From Varanus komodoensis (lineage: Eukaryota; Chordata; Lepidosauria; Squamata; Varanidae), in contig NW_025336087.1 in NCBI RefSeq assembly GCF_004798865.1, positions 52,499,146 through 52,563,145 on the forward strand: a DNA stretch of 64,000 bases, given 5' to 3'. The translations under genes were made by a program, and so were the position numbers. The notes under the pieces are model-generated. The model worked only from the letters and a program-made list of their open reading frames with translations. It was not told where the DNA came from and searched no databases. Each line of letters starts with the position of its first letter. Position 1 is the first letter of the stretch. Positions 48,356 to 58,990 of this stretch are shown here, in pieces.

Positions 48356-50284
48356 CAGCCAGCAATGTTCCTTGAAGCAAGAAGGAGACAAAGGAGAAGG
48401 CTGGAAAAGACATTGAAACTTTATTTTTGCAGATTACAAGGGAGGGGAGCGGAGGGGAGGAGCAAAGCAGCATTGCTCACCAGTTCACCGGGCCAGTCAA
48501 AGGGAGGGCAATTGCTCTTTAAAGCTGGTTTTGTATTTTAGTTTTATTAGTTGTGGGAAGGAGCTGAGATACGTAGAACAAGAGAGGAAATACTTGACAG
48601 GTTTGTCTGTTCCCTCACAGAGTCATGGAGGAGGGGAAGGGGTCCTGGGGCTTGCTGCCGTCCTCTTACTCCTTCCTCCATGGGGTGAAGGTGGCAGAAT
48701 CCGCACCCTCTTCCCCCAAAAGCAGTTCCTGGCAAGGCGCAGGCCACCCCTGCTGTTTGACCGGAGAGTCAGCTTCATTGCAGCCAGTGTGATTAACTTC
48801 TGAATAAGGCCATTGAAGATCTTCTGATCAGTAGCAGGAACCAAGTGGTTTGGCTAGTTGTTCTTTGAGGCAAGAGGACAAAGGCGAGGGCTTGGAAGGC
48901 TTGGAAATGCATTGCATTTTTTTTTGTTGGTGGAGAGTGAAAGCAGCTTTGTATTTGCAGGTGGGGGGGGGCATGGGAGGAGCAGAGAGGGAGGCTGGAA
49001 AGGAACCAAAGGATCTTTCCAGGGTTGCTGCTAGTTTCTGGAAGCCCAAGCAGGACATTTTCTCCTTCCTCCCAGACCACTGAAGTCGCTCCTCTTGGGC
49101 CCAGAACAGTGCAATGAGGTTTGCTCACAGATCTCTCTCTCTCTCTTTCTCTCTGTAGATAGATGTTGGCAGGAGGAAACTACAACATACACAAAACTTA
49201 TGATGTTTTGTGAAGAAATAGAACAGAATATAATGGCAGAAATGTTGCAAAGAGGATGGGCTGGGGTGAGGGTCCTCTGGCGTGCCAGTGAGTCAAGCCT
49301 TTATGATGCTTGTGAACATAGCTTGCCTCTTGGCCCAGCAGCTGCTTGTGAGCTGCCCCCAGATTGTGCAGGCTTGGTATGGGTAAATCCCAACCCCTGT
49401 TTTGTGCTCCCTATACTCACAACACTTTGAATGATATTGTGAACTCCTTGATAGCTTGGTGTTTAGATCCCTCAGACTGAATTATCTTGGCAAGACATGG
49501 CTATAAAAAGGATATTGATGATTAATACTTTCATTTCTAAACTAAAAGTCACTGGCATGGTGACCTCGAACCTAGAAATCTGTTTCCTACAACTAGTTGC
49601 ATGGTGATGGGGATGACTGTGTAGTGAAAACAAGCACTCTGTATATGCCCAGGAGTACATTATGTAATATGTTCCTAGGCTGAGCCTTGGTTTGGTTCAA
49701 ATTTGGTTCAAATTTACTTAGCCTCCAAAAGGACTAGCAGTGTAATCCTGTGCAGATTTCCTGAGAAGCAACCTCATTGATCTTATTTATATGCTGTCAA
49801 GTACCCATGGTTTAGGAATGGTGGGTTGTTGAAAGGGCATCAGGATTGAGTTGGTGTGCTGCTTCCCACCACATGCCTATTCTTGCTGCAATTTCTTACC
49901 ACGTGCCTCAACTCTGGATTGTTAGAGACAAACAGCTGAGAGTTTAACTATGGGCTGTTGTAATTCTGGGTTGTTCAACCCCAACAGCCTAGAGTTCTGG
50001 GTTTGAACTTCACAACAAAAAACCAAAAGACGAGCTTCCCTGGACTGTTTATTGCAGTGAGAGCTGTTGAACTGCAGGTACCAACTTGCATGCTCATCAC
50101 CACTGCATTTTCAAACATCTGTGGCTGACAAGCTGTCAGTTGCTGATGATGTACAAACCAAGTCATTGGGTTCATTTCAGTGTGCATAGGATTGTGATTG
50201 AAGTGCCCTTTCCTTTCCGTTCCGTTCCGTTCCTTGTAGTTACTCAGATGCTCTGCCTTTCCCTTTTTCCTTGCTTTGTATAAT
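48356..50284. other. Intron sequence of the IL33-like gene, no other exon called
   Basis: Includes a G-rich/C-rich stretch (48430-49090), a TC run (49131-49155) and a TTCCG run (50209-50235). The TC run ends in CTCTGTAG followed by an open stretch (CWQEETTTYTKLMMFCEEIE) and a GGG|GTGAGG donor at 49266; it would disturb the phase-0 junction between the two IL33-like exons, so it is not called. Confidence 0.45.
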
Positions 50285-50385
50285 GCAGGGCTGGACTTCA
50301 GTTCATCAGCCCCAGCAAGCATGGACAATGGTTGGGGTTGATTGGCATTTAAGTTGGAAGGCCAGAGGTTTCCTTTCCCTGGCAA
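50285..50385. repeat. Short palindromic DNA-transposon relic
   Basis: GCAGGGCTGGACTTCAGTTC, ATCAGCCCCAGCAAGCATGG, ACAATGGTTGGGGTTGATTG and AAGGCCAGAGGTTTCC in the family order. It sits about 40 bases before the last IL33-like exon. Confidence 0.7.
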
Positions 50386-50426
50386 AAAGTAGGCTGCCGT
50401 AATAATACATGCTTATTTTTTTTCAG

Positions 50427-50597
50427 CTAGTGTATCCAAAATGTCATCTTTTCTTCATGCATATTGAAGAAAATGGATTGGTTCAGTTCCAGGGCTGTGA
50501 AGACAGGGCTTATTATCTATGTACTGGCAAGAACGAGCTGCTTCTAAAGAAAACAGAGATGATCCTCCTAATGGAGTTTATTTCTGCTTCATGGTGA
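50427..50597 (+). CDS. IL33: IL33-like cytokine, last coding exon
   Basis: Opens after a strong acceptor (GCTTATTTTTTTTCAG) in phase 0 and stops at TGA 50595-50597, giving 56 residues. The reading HLFFMHIEENGLVQFQGCED is followed by YYLCTGKNELLL, KKTEM and a final strand ILLMEFISASW. This is the end of an IL-1-family beta-trefoil: 'FF.....n..v.Fe......yyl....n.L.L.k' and a last hydrophobic strand. Human IL-33 has the same layout (FFVLHNMHSNCVSFECKTDP, then NHLALIKV and NILFKLSET). IL-33 is an alarmin released from damaged barrier cells that signals through ST2/IL1RL1. The final loop is about eight residues shorter than in human. Alternatives: another IL-1-family member, or a decayed copy; the exon itself has no stop. 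Confidence 0.55.
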   Translation, partial: LVYPKCHLFFMHIEENGLVQFQGCEDRAYYLCTGKNELLLKKTEMILLMEFISASW

Positions 50598-50664
50598 GTG
50601 ATTGAGAAGAGAGTTCACTTTCGAGATCTTGCAATTTTTAAGATGCGGGAATAGCAAGAAGGCT

Positions 50665-50776
50665 ATAAGTCCCTGGCAGGATATCCTTTGCATGCAAAAG
50701 GTCCCCAGTTCAGTATCCAACATCTCCAGGCAGGGCTGGGAAGACTCTTGTCTGAAACCCTGGAAAGCTGTGCTGG
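50665..50776 (+). mobile_element. Sauria-type SINE, 5' truncated, in the IL33-like 3' UTR
   Basis: TATCCTTTGCATGCAAAAGG, CCCCAGTTCAGTATCCAACA (B-box region) and CATCTCCAGGCAGGGCTGGG then CTGAAACCCTGGAAAGC match the tRNA-derived squamate SINE wording 'tttgcatgcagaaggtcccaggttcaatcc'. The A box part is mostly lost. Confidence 0.75.
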
Positions 50777-50890
50777 GGACTTGAGTCTAGTGACTCACTC
50801 CCAAGTTGGACTCAAGTCCCAAGTTGCATCAGCGACTCATCGCGGACTTGACTTGGGAGCACCTAGCAAGTGACTTGACTTAAGTTTTCT
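50777..50890. repeat. GACTTGAGTC-rich short repeat
   Basis: GGGACTTGAGTCTAGTGACT, GTTGGACTCAAGTCCCAAGT and GGACTTGACTTGGGAGC alternate a motif and its complement several times. Reptile genomes carry a dispersed repeat with this look; family not named. Confidence 0.6.
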
Positions 50891-51247
50891 GCATTTTTTA
50901 TGACCAAGTTGCAGTCTACTTTGTTTACGACAAACAGCTTATTGTGTGGCAGGCTATCCAGGCACAAAAAGCAGCAGGGGTGGTGGTAGGGAGGGAGTGT
51001 CAAGGGGGTGGAGGTGGGATTGGGAGGAGGGGGTTGTGATGGGGGAAGGCAGAGCTTTGGCTCTTCTTTTGGACATGAGGCGGGTGGTGGGTGGGGGAGG
51101 GCAAGGAGAGGGGGATGCGATACAGGGGGAAGGCTTCCGTTCTTTTTGGTGCACTTCGCTCTCGGGTGGGAAGCGCAAGAGCACTTCTCCAGCCTGCCAC
51201 CTCTGCTTTGTTCCCATGCATTTCCAGGAACAAACAAGAACAACTTA

Positions 51248-51253
51248 AATAAA
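51248..51253 (+). promoter_or_regulatory. Candidate poly(A) signal for the IL33-like transcript
   Basis: First canonical AATAAA I see downstream of the stop at 50597, about 650 bases on, followed by a GGTGCTAGTGGGGTG stretch. Plausible 3' UTR length, no other support. Confidence 0.3.
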
Positions 51254-51439
51254 GCACTGGTGCTAGTGGGGTGCCTACAAAAGAGGGGGTGTATATACTG
51301 CACCCCTGCTAAGCCTTTGCAAGTGCAGATGGGAACACTGGGGAGGGTATATCTCTCCCACCCACCCCAACACCACTTCCTTTTTATCTGTTAAAGTTGG
51401 CTCTTCAGACTCAAGAAGAGACTTGTTAATTTCCTATGT

Positions 51440-51878
51440 TAAAATTAGTGAGAATAGATAGCCATCCTTATTTAGTCCGAACACTTCAATTGGTGCAAAA
51501 TAGAGCTGCCAGGTTGCTGACGGGGACGGGGTGTTATGTTCACATGTCTCCAGTCCTCCGTCAGCTTCACTGGCTTCCCATTGAAGCCCGGGCCCAATTC
51601 AAGGTGTTGATTATGACCTATAAAGCCCTAAACGGCTTGGGTCCTGACTACCTGAACGAGCGCTTACGTCCATATATGCCCGACCGCCCTTTGAGATCTG
51701 CGGGGGAGTCCCTTCTCCGGGAACCCTCCATGAAAGAAATTAGGAGAGTAAGTACTCAGAGGAGGGCTTTCTCTGCGGTGGCGCCCAACCTATGGAATTC
51801 ACTCCCCAAAGAGGTCCGCCTGTCACCGTCGTTACTGGTTTTTCGGCGCCAGGTAAAGACCTTTTTATTTAAACATCA
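51440..51878 (+). mobile_element. L2-like LINE ORF2 C-terminus, interrupted by the assembly gap
   Basis: Reads LVQNRAARLLTGTG, VLRQLHWLPIEARAQFKVLI, TYKALNGLGPDYL and RRAFSAVAPNLWNSLPKEVR then KTFLFKH, without a stop. This is the C-terminal part of L2/Rex-like LINEs common in squamates. The tail is missing because an N run begins exactly where it would follow. The open frame suggests a fairly young copy. Confidence 0.88.
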
Positions 51879-51978
51879 NNNNNNNNNNNNNNNNNNNNNN
51901 NNNNNNNNNNNNNNNNNNNNNNNNNNNNNNNNNNNNNNNNNNNNNNNNNNNNNNNNNNNNNNNNNNNNNNNNNNNNNN
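51879..51978. other. Assembly gap, exactly 100 N
   Basis: A round 100-N block normally means a gap of unknown size. It starts inside a LINE copy and another copy of the same LINE begins 330 bases later, so repeat collapse is a likely cause. Confidence 0.98.
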
Positions 51979-52310
51979 TGGCTGGGTTCAGTGTGATAAG
52001 CCCTGTTTCAGCAACAATCCATACTCAACCCTTGAGAGTGGGTCATCAGGTCATGCAAACCCAGTCAGTGTGCCTGTGTCCCCTGCATGGAAGCCTCTGA
52101 TGTGAAGGGGTGTTTCTTGTCAACTTTGGCAGCTGGGGATTGAGAGAATGATAGTTTTGGGGTGATGTAGAAATAACAACGCAGTGACAATAGGACACTG
52201 CAGGAATGTTACAGTGATATGGGAGCAGAATCATACCAGGAGCCCCTGGCAAATCTGGGCTGTGGGTCTAGCTATCCTATCTGATTGATCTTAATGGGGC
52301 TTAAAACTGA

Positions 52311-52875
52311 GTGTTTAGAATTAGAGACTTGGTACACAATACAGCTGCCAGGCTGCTGACGGGGACCGTCCGTTACTCTCACGTAACGCCGGTCCTCTAC
52401 CAGCTCCACTGGCTTCCGGTTGAAGTCCGGGCCCAATTCAAGGTGCTCACCTATAAAGCCCTAAATGGCTTGGGACCAGGATACCTGAAGGAATGTCTCC
52501 TTCCTTATACGCCCTTACACCCCTCAAGATCTGTGGGAGAAGCCCTGCTCCAGGAACCCTCTCTAAGAGAGGTAAAAAGGTCATCCACTCGGAGCAGGGC
52601 CTTCTCTGCTGTGGTGCCCAGACTCTGGAATGTACTTCCCAGAGAGGTACGTCTGGTGCCAAGTTTATACTCTTTTCGGTGCCAGGCCAAAACCTTTCCG
52701 TTTAAACAGTATTTATAAACCTGTAGTTGCTCTGTTTGCTTTGTGATTGTTTTGTTCTGTTTCTATTATTTATTAAATTGTTGTTTTAATTGTTCTTTTA
52801 AATATTATAAGCCATCCTGAGATTTTTGTATAATAGGACGACATACAAAAGCTTTTAATAAATAAATAAATAAAC
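52311..52875 (+). mobile_element. L2-like LINE 3' end, sense, with tail
   Basis: Open reading NTAARLLTGTVRYSHVTPVL, QLHWLPVEVRAQFKVLTYKA, SRAFSAVVPRLWNVLPREVR and KTFPFKQYL with a TAA, then a GAGATTTTTGTATAATAGGA region and an AATAAATAAATAAATAAAC tail. Direct neighbour and relative of the copy at 51440-51878, lacking one codon in the ITYKAL region. The 5' truncated end falls near 52311. Confidence 0.9.
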
Positions 52876-54485
52876 CCCCATGCATACAAGCTATGGAAAT
52901 GACTGTGCCTGTTTTTTACTAATTAAAGGTCCAAGAAGAGAAGAAGGCTTCCACGTGCGAGTAAGATAAGAAAATGTCCTAGATTATATGCTACTGTTCA
53001 TGGACTACCTGTACATCCTATGAAATCTCTAAAAAGTCAATTTCTCAGCTAAAGATATATTGTAATGTCATTATGTGACTGAGCATCACTTGCCAATAGC
53101 CTTTCAGCCCTAGGGCTAACGTATCTTAGAGACTGCTGCTCTTTGGTGGGTATGCACAGGTTAAGACTTAGGTTTTGATTTGATGATCAACACATTGGTA
53201 AACACTTGGTAACTGTTTTTGTGTGTGTTTTAATTCAGTGTGGTTCAAACAAGGAATAATAGCTAGATCACTGAAGAATGAGAGTTAGGCATGGGTGGAC
53301 GCTTACCAAGGGACCTCACTCCAGTAGGACCGCAGGGATAAGAGCCTGCGGGGATGATATGCGTGCTGCTCATCATTGCCGCTGACTTTTTCACCAGACG
53401 ATGGTTGCGGTGGGGATCCTGGTTTCCACATTGGTTCGTTTTAGGCATCAAGTTAATGCCTTATTTTTGCCCTTGGGGGAAGTGGGGAGTTGGAAATGGC
53501 AGTTCCATTTCAAGTTGTACTGCCAGTTGATGTTACAAGTTTAGAGCTACAAGTTTTGTGGAGTTAGGCTGTTAGGCTGGGAATGCACATACTTCCACAT
53601 ACTTCTGTAACTCCTTTAGCATGCAATCCAGGTTTGATACTACAATGTCAGTAACATGTCATTTTACTGGAAAATATAACGGATTGCACAGTGGCAGATT
53701 TTTTAAAGCCTTTATATGCTACTTATTATTCTCTTTCACCATCTAGTGGACAAAGTTGCAATCCCAGGAACTGCAGTCAAAATGGATTATAGTGCAGGCT
53801 TGTGGCATAGCTCGCCATCTTGTATTAGTCTAGAGATGGTGTAAATTTGATGCTTTTAAGAAAAAAAATACACGTGTATCTCTCTGCATATGTGCAAGAG
53901 GGCGTGGTTTCATTTCTGAAAACGATCACTATATATCTATCTACAAAAGGTGACCATTTGATCTTTTTATAAGAAAGTGTATGATTAGTAAGTAGTTATA
54001 TGAGTTACTGTGTGTTGTAGCATTATTTCTATCAGCCATGCCTATGCATGATTGTTGAATGCATTTATGAAATTATTACAATGACTCAGAAAAGGTATCT
54101 GTTGTCGTTAAGGAAAGCCACACAATTGTAAGTCATTCTGTGTTATTTCATTTACAATGGGCTGTGCACGCACACACACATAGATGTGCAAAATCACACA
54201 CCAGCATATCTGAAAATGTGTGATCAATCATGTACTGGGATAAATGTGGCACTTTTCTGAAAAAATGCACAATCGAGGTATGCCACTATACTATATTGTC
54301 TCCTCCCTTAAAATAGGAATACTTATGTACTGTATATAGCATTGGAAAAACAAATGCATATCCATATTTAGCAGGGAGTATTTTTTACAACCCTTAGTGG
54401 GATTTCTATTGAGGGAAGTGTGTATTGAAACTGTTCTGCAAATTTCATTTTAACCTCAGTCTAATTTATCTGTTTTGGTCAAAAT
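52876..54485. other. No gene seen
   Basis: AT-rich sequence with scattered CA/TA runs. No exon or clear repeat recognised. Confidence 0.6.
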
Positions 54486-54691
54486 TGAGAGCCAGTGTGG
54501 TGTAGCGGTTAAGAGTGCAGGATTGGGGCTCAGGCAATCTGGATTCTGGTCCCTGCTCAGCCACAGAACAAACTGAGTGAATTACCTACCTCACAGGGTT
54601 GTTGTTGCAGGGATAAGACCGAGAGCAGGAGGAGGAGAATGCTGCAAGCCACTTTGAGTTCTTAAAAAAAATAAAAAGGTGGGATATAAAC
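54486..54691 (+). mobile_element. tRNA-headed SINE (Sauria/Squam type)
   Basis: GAGAGCCAGTGTGGTGTAGC then GGTTAAGAGTGCAGG (A box), GGATTCTGGTCCCTGC (B box), CCTCACAGGGTTGTTGTTGC and an end AAAGGTGGGATATAAACC. Same family as 38590-38822, with a shorter middle. Confidence 0.87.
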
Positions 54692-55089
54692 CTAATGAAA
54701 CAAACCATTTTTCTGATGATCAGGGTACAGATCACTAACATCTGAAATTACATGATAATATTCTGATATAACATTGGTCTATACATTTAGGTAGATTATG
54801 TCTGAAAGGGGTAAATATGTTACAATAGCAAACTGATTCATTGCACAAATCAATCTTTTTTATTACACATATTTGTTAACTTCATCAGTCACAGTACATA
54901 TTAACATATTAGCATTAATGCATACGCCTCTCAGAGGAAGCTTCAACATATGGACATATTATTGCTCCAGATGTATAGAGATCTTAATGTAAAATTTCAT
55001 TTTTATTATTGTTCCCTTGTCTGGCACGCTTTCCTCCTTTTTTCTGTTTACATTCCTGTTTTATTTGGCTGCTGGTGTTTTTGTCAGAA

Positions 55090-55500
55090 AGTAGTGTGAA
55101 AGTTGTTATGAAACTTCAAATAGTATTTAATAAAACTATTTTTGGTATCACAGGGAAAGTCCCAGGGTCATGGAAACAGACACAGTTAACAGTAATATTA
55201 CAGCCAGGGAAAGATTTCCTGTCCCTGGGATTATATTGTCTCACAATATGACTAAACCAAGATGGAAAAAGTGTTATTAGTTTTAGATAATTAAATTAAC
55301 AGATTTACCACAAACTATGTAGCAGACAATCAGATGGGGTTTATGCCCATTAGCTGATGCAATGAAAAGGACATTAAGCATTTAATATTTTGGAAGTAAA
55401 GTTTTCTGTAGTCCTTCTATTTTTAGACATTTTAAGGCATTTGACAGAGTTAATTGATGTTAGTTTTAATTAAAACTTTTACCTAAAATAGATATTGGAA
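55090..55500 (+). mobile_element. L1-clade LINE reverse-transcriptase fragment, sense
   Basis: Reading VPGSWKQTQLTVILQPGKD, then LNQDGK, an 'NQMGFMP'-like stretch, AFNILE and VVLLFLDI..HLTEL follow L1 RT order (family: IPxSWKxAxITVIPKPGKD, LNxDYKI, DQtGFmp, LLfLDaeKAFD). Several stops and frame changes; old. Confidence 0.8.
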
Positions 55501-55504
55501 CTGA

Positions 55505-55690
55505 GCTCATGTGCATAATAGCTGGGCAGCAAGCCATGATGGGTCAAACCTGGACTGCCTACCACAAGGTGTCTTGTTCATGAATGACAAACCACTCTGA
55601 CAACCCATGGTTTGTTCTCGGGGTTGTTTCATGCATAATGGGTTGTCATGTCATCTGAATCCTGGCAACTGATTACACTATAGTTTGCAG
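55505..55690. repeat. Dispersed repeat related to 140-430
   Basis: GGCAGCAAGCCATGATGGGT, CTGACAACCCATGGTTTGTT and CATAATGGGTTGTCATGTCA then CATCTGAATCC. ACAACCCA and TGGGTTGT face each other. It abuts the L1 fragment. Confidence 0.5.
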
Positions 55691-57559
55691 GATGTGGCCA
55701 GTGAGCCACCTGGTAAGAGCAGCATATTCCCCTTCCCGCTTTTGTTGAGTTTGCCCAGGCAACCACCAGAGATAGCAGTACCACTTCTGCCCAAGTGGCT
55801 CTGTGGATTGACCACCATTGGCTCATTCTTCCTCACTGTAATCGTGAGCCCCTTTTTCACTAACCACAGCATTTCCCCCTTGCCTCCTTTTTTCCAGAAA
55901 TAGATTTTGGCAGTCTCCAAGTTGACAGACCCTCCAAAGCACCAAAGTGTCACACTGAAGAGATGGTCATTGTTTCACCAACTCTTTTAAAAATGAAGTT
56001 TCAAGTGCAAAAAATTTATGCATGTTTTTCATACTTCTTTAAAATCAATTTTTAGTCAGGTTTGTGCTAGCATGCATGTGTACACTGCAAGGGGGCCAAA
56101 CTGGGCAGCCTTGCTGGATTCGTAAGGTGTCCTGTGAGCTGTCGGAAGAGTCAGCCCCAACCAAAACAATGAGAGGATCTTATCATGAGGGGGGTGTTGT
56201 ACTAGCTACTCACTCACAAATTTGCTTTTCCTTGACAGCTTGTCCTTTGACAGTCATCGGGGAAGCAGAATGAAAAATAATCCTCTTTGCAGCCTCTCTG
56301 GGGCCATGTCCATGGAGGGTACCTGCTGCCCTTCAAAACAGATGCTTCCCAGGATGTTGTGCGGTTAACCTTGCCCAGTGTGGATCCCCACAAGTCTTTA
56401 ACACACACGCACACAGAAGTGTATAAAAAGACTGCAGATATTTCTTTCACTTAAAATCATATGAAAAAGCAGGTGGTGACCAGTGATAGCTGTTCCAAAG
56501 CACCGTTTGAGCAGTTTGGAGGAGCTGTCACTGAGTGTCAGTTCAGAGGTTATGAAAGGAGATCTCTGTGTGGGAGGGGTGGGGGCAAGCCACAGCACGC
56601 GAGGAAGGGCTCCCAGCCATGGAGGGGAGAGGGGACAAAGTTGCTTTAGTCATCAAGCACTCAGATAGTCATCCTTGGCTTATTGGATGGAGAATTGTGG
56701 TAGGAAATCCAAGAAGGTGGGTGGAAAATCCATGGTGAGGCTGATTGTCTGTTTGGTGGACAACAAGTTGTTCAGCAACAAACAACCTGCCACTGGTTAT
56801 TAAGAGGGTGAGCATGAAGTGCCAATGGCCCAATGAACTAATTATATTATCCAGCAAAGGCTACAGTAAGGTCAACCAGTTAAGATTCAATTCTGTTTTG
56901 TATAGAAAGAGGAATAAAACCATTGTTATTTGCAATTGTGATAAAGACTCTGGCTTATAGCATAAGAAAAAATCCTATTGTCAACTGAATTAATATAAAC
57001 AAGAGGAAATACAACTTTTATGCACACACATACACACACCTTTTTTAGCAATTAAAAAGCTTAACAGAGTTTGAAAGTTGGAAATCAGTGAGTTCCACAT
57101 CAGCCCAAATTAGAGGCTTACACTTGTATTCAACTGGCACCTCACTCCTGTGAGATGATGCCACATAATCCAAGAGCTTTCATAATTATGCTAAAGAGGA
57201 TATCAGTCCAGAGGAGTTGTAGCATTCTTTTATGTCTAAAACTGCATAGAATTTCTGCCTAAGAAAGAAAAGATGGAAGAACTTCACAGTATCTTCTCAC
57301 TATTTATTTGTTTGTTATTTATACCTTCTCATTAGTAGCATTATAAGAGCCTTCCAAATGAAACCACTCCTAGTCAGTATTTTTTTCTTATACAGAATTT
57401 AAATATATCTATAACATTAAATACATACGTGTTATATATCTCTGTGTATGTGTATGTAACAAGACACACACTGCTGTTAATGACAATTATGCATGACCTT
57501 CAACAAAGGTAATCTGAATATCCATATATTCATCAATTTTTAAAATTACACCTAAAGAT
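55691..57559. other. No gene seen
   Basis: Contains short open frames without domains or splice support. Confidence 0.55.
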
Positions 57560-58990
57560 TACCCATCCAAAATCAACAGTTGCATCCACCCATTGTGTTA
57601 TCTCAGGTGGTCAGTTATCCTTCCAGTGTTGTAGCAGGCTTTTAGTTTTCAAAAGGGCATGAAAAATCTATTTGTGTTATGTTGACCTTGCATTAAATTC
57701 CCAGAGACTCATAGGTAATTAAGAAGGAAATGTGTATCACTGAATATTAAAGAACTTTCCATTTATCCAAATTCTTACCTTCTCCCAAATGGAAGCAGCC
57801 ACAGGGCATTGGCAAAACATAGGAATAAGAAAAGGATTAGCTGCGTTGCACCTCAACATTTGGTCAATTTAATTAAGCCCTTGTCAAACAAAACAAACCT
57901 GTTGTGGTGCCCAGTTGACTCAAAACATCATTTTTTACCAGAATTAAGCACAAGCTAGCACCCATTAATAGATAGCAATAAAGCACTTGACTGGACAAGT
58001 GTAATACTGTGATTCATTCTTGCTTAAGATGCTGCATATCATATTCATTCATTGGTAACAGACATTTTTACACATAGGTTCGAGGCCATTCAACTGTTCA
58101 CCTCTTAGCTGTTCAACTTCAGTTAATGTTTCCAATAACATAGATGGCCTTGAGGCTGTGAAAACAGCAGGGTCCAACCTGAATTCTAAGAAGTGCTTCA
58201 AATTGCATAGAGTACTGTGCAGCTGTAGCTGGCAAAGCAGGACGTGACATCAAGGCCAACAAGCTGATTCAAGATAAAAATCAGCCTGACCATGCAGGGA
58301 CATCAAATATTTTCTTGCTGATCTTTAAGTCTGGATTTTCCCATACAGTGAATTTTGCATATGAAAATAAGTTAAACTGCAGTTGGCATGAAAGTATGTA
58401 CCACGTATCTCTAACTGCTATAACTGGAGGAGGCACGTTATCTATTTTGATATAGCAGGAAGCCAGTGCAGTCCATTTGGAAAGAGGATCCAAACATGAA
58501 GATTTCAGACATGACCTGGGAAAGGAATCTAGCCTAAGCAGAAAAGGCAACAAATAAGCCTGATTATAGAAGGAAAAATCAGGGAAGTCAAATCCATCCT
58601 CTTTAATCAAAAGCTGCGTCCTTTTCAAGGATGTTAATGGCAGAATGGAACCCCATAAAAACATTAAGTTTCTGAAAATAAGACATACCACATTAAACAA
58701 ACAGTTTGAGATATAACATTTATGTATTCCCCATAGTCTTAGCTTTAAGAATTCCCATTTATTCATGCCCCATGAGATCTCATTAATCAACTCACTCATG
58801 CTCAGCTTAATCCTTTTCAATAGATCTCTGTGCAAGCATTCCCAAATAAATATTTGGTACAAAGTCTAAATTGCCAGTTAGTTAACATTCTTTGGGATCT
58901 ATTACCTCCATCAAGGTCAGTTCAGACTTTGACCAGTTCATGCTTATGTTTACTATCATATTATCCTTCAGCTTGAAATTAATGTATATA
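57560..58990 (-). mobile_element. L1-clade LINE 3' half, antisense
   Basis: From right to left on the minus strand: MNWSKSEL near 58945, then a 193-codon open stretch (58862-58281) with FLWGSILPLTSLKRTQLLIK and EDGFDFPDFSFYNQAYLLPF, equivalent to the L1 'fiW..k.pRi....L......GGl.lPdf..Y..A' region, and beyond 58280 a decayed C-terminus (CQCPVAASIWEKVRIW) to about 57560. The long open stretch is unusual for such a decayed element but it is not a host gene. No endonuclease is present here. Confidence 0.82.

Noticed and set aside
49141-49266. Splice-flanked open stretch after the TC run as a cytokine exon
   Set aside because: The pyrimidine run is a simple repeat that mimics an acceptor, and inserting it would interrupt the in-phase junction of the two IL33-like exons.
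58281-58862. 193-codon open frame as a host gene
   Set aside because: The motif order is that of L1 ORF2.
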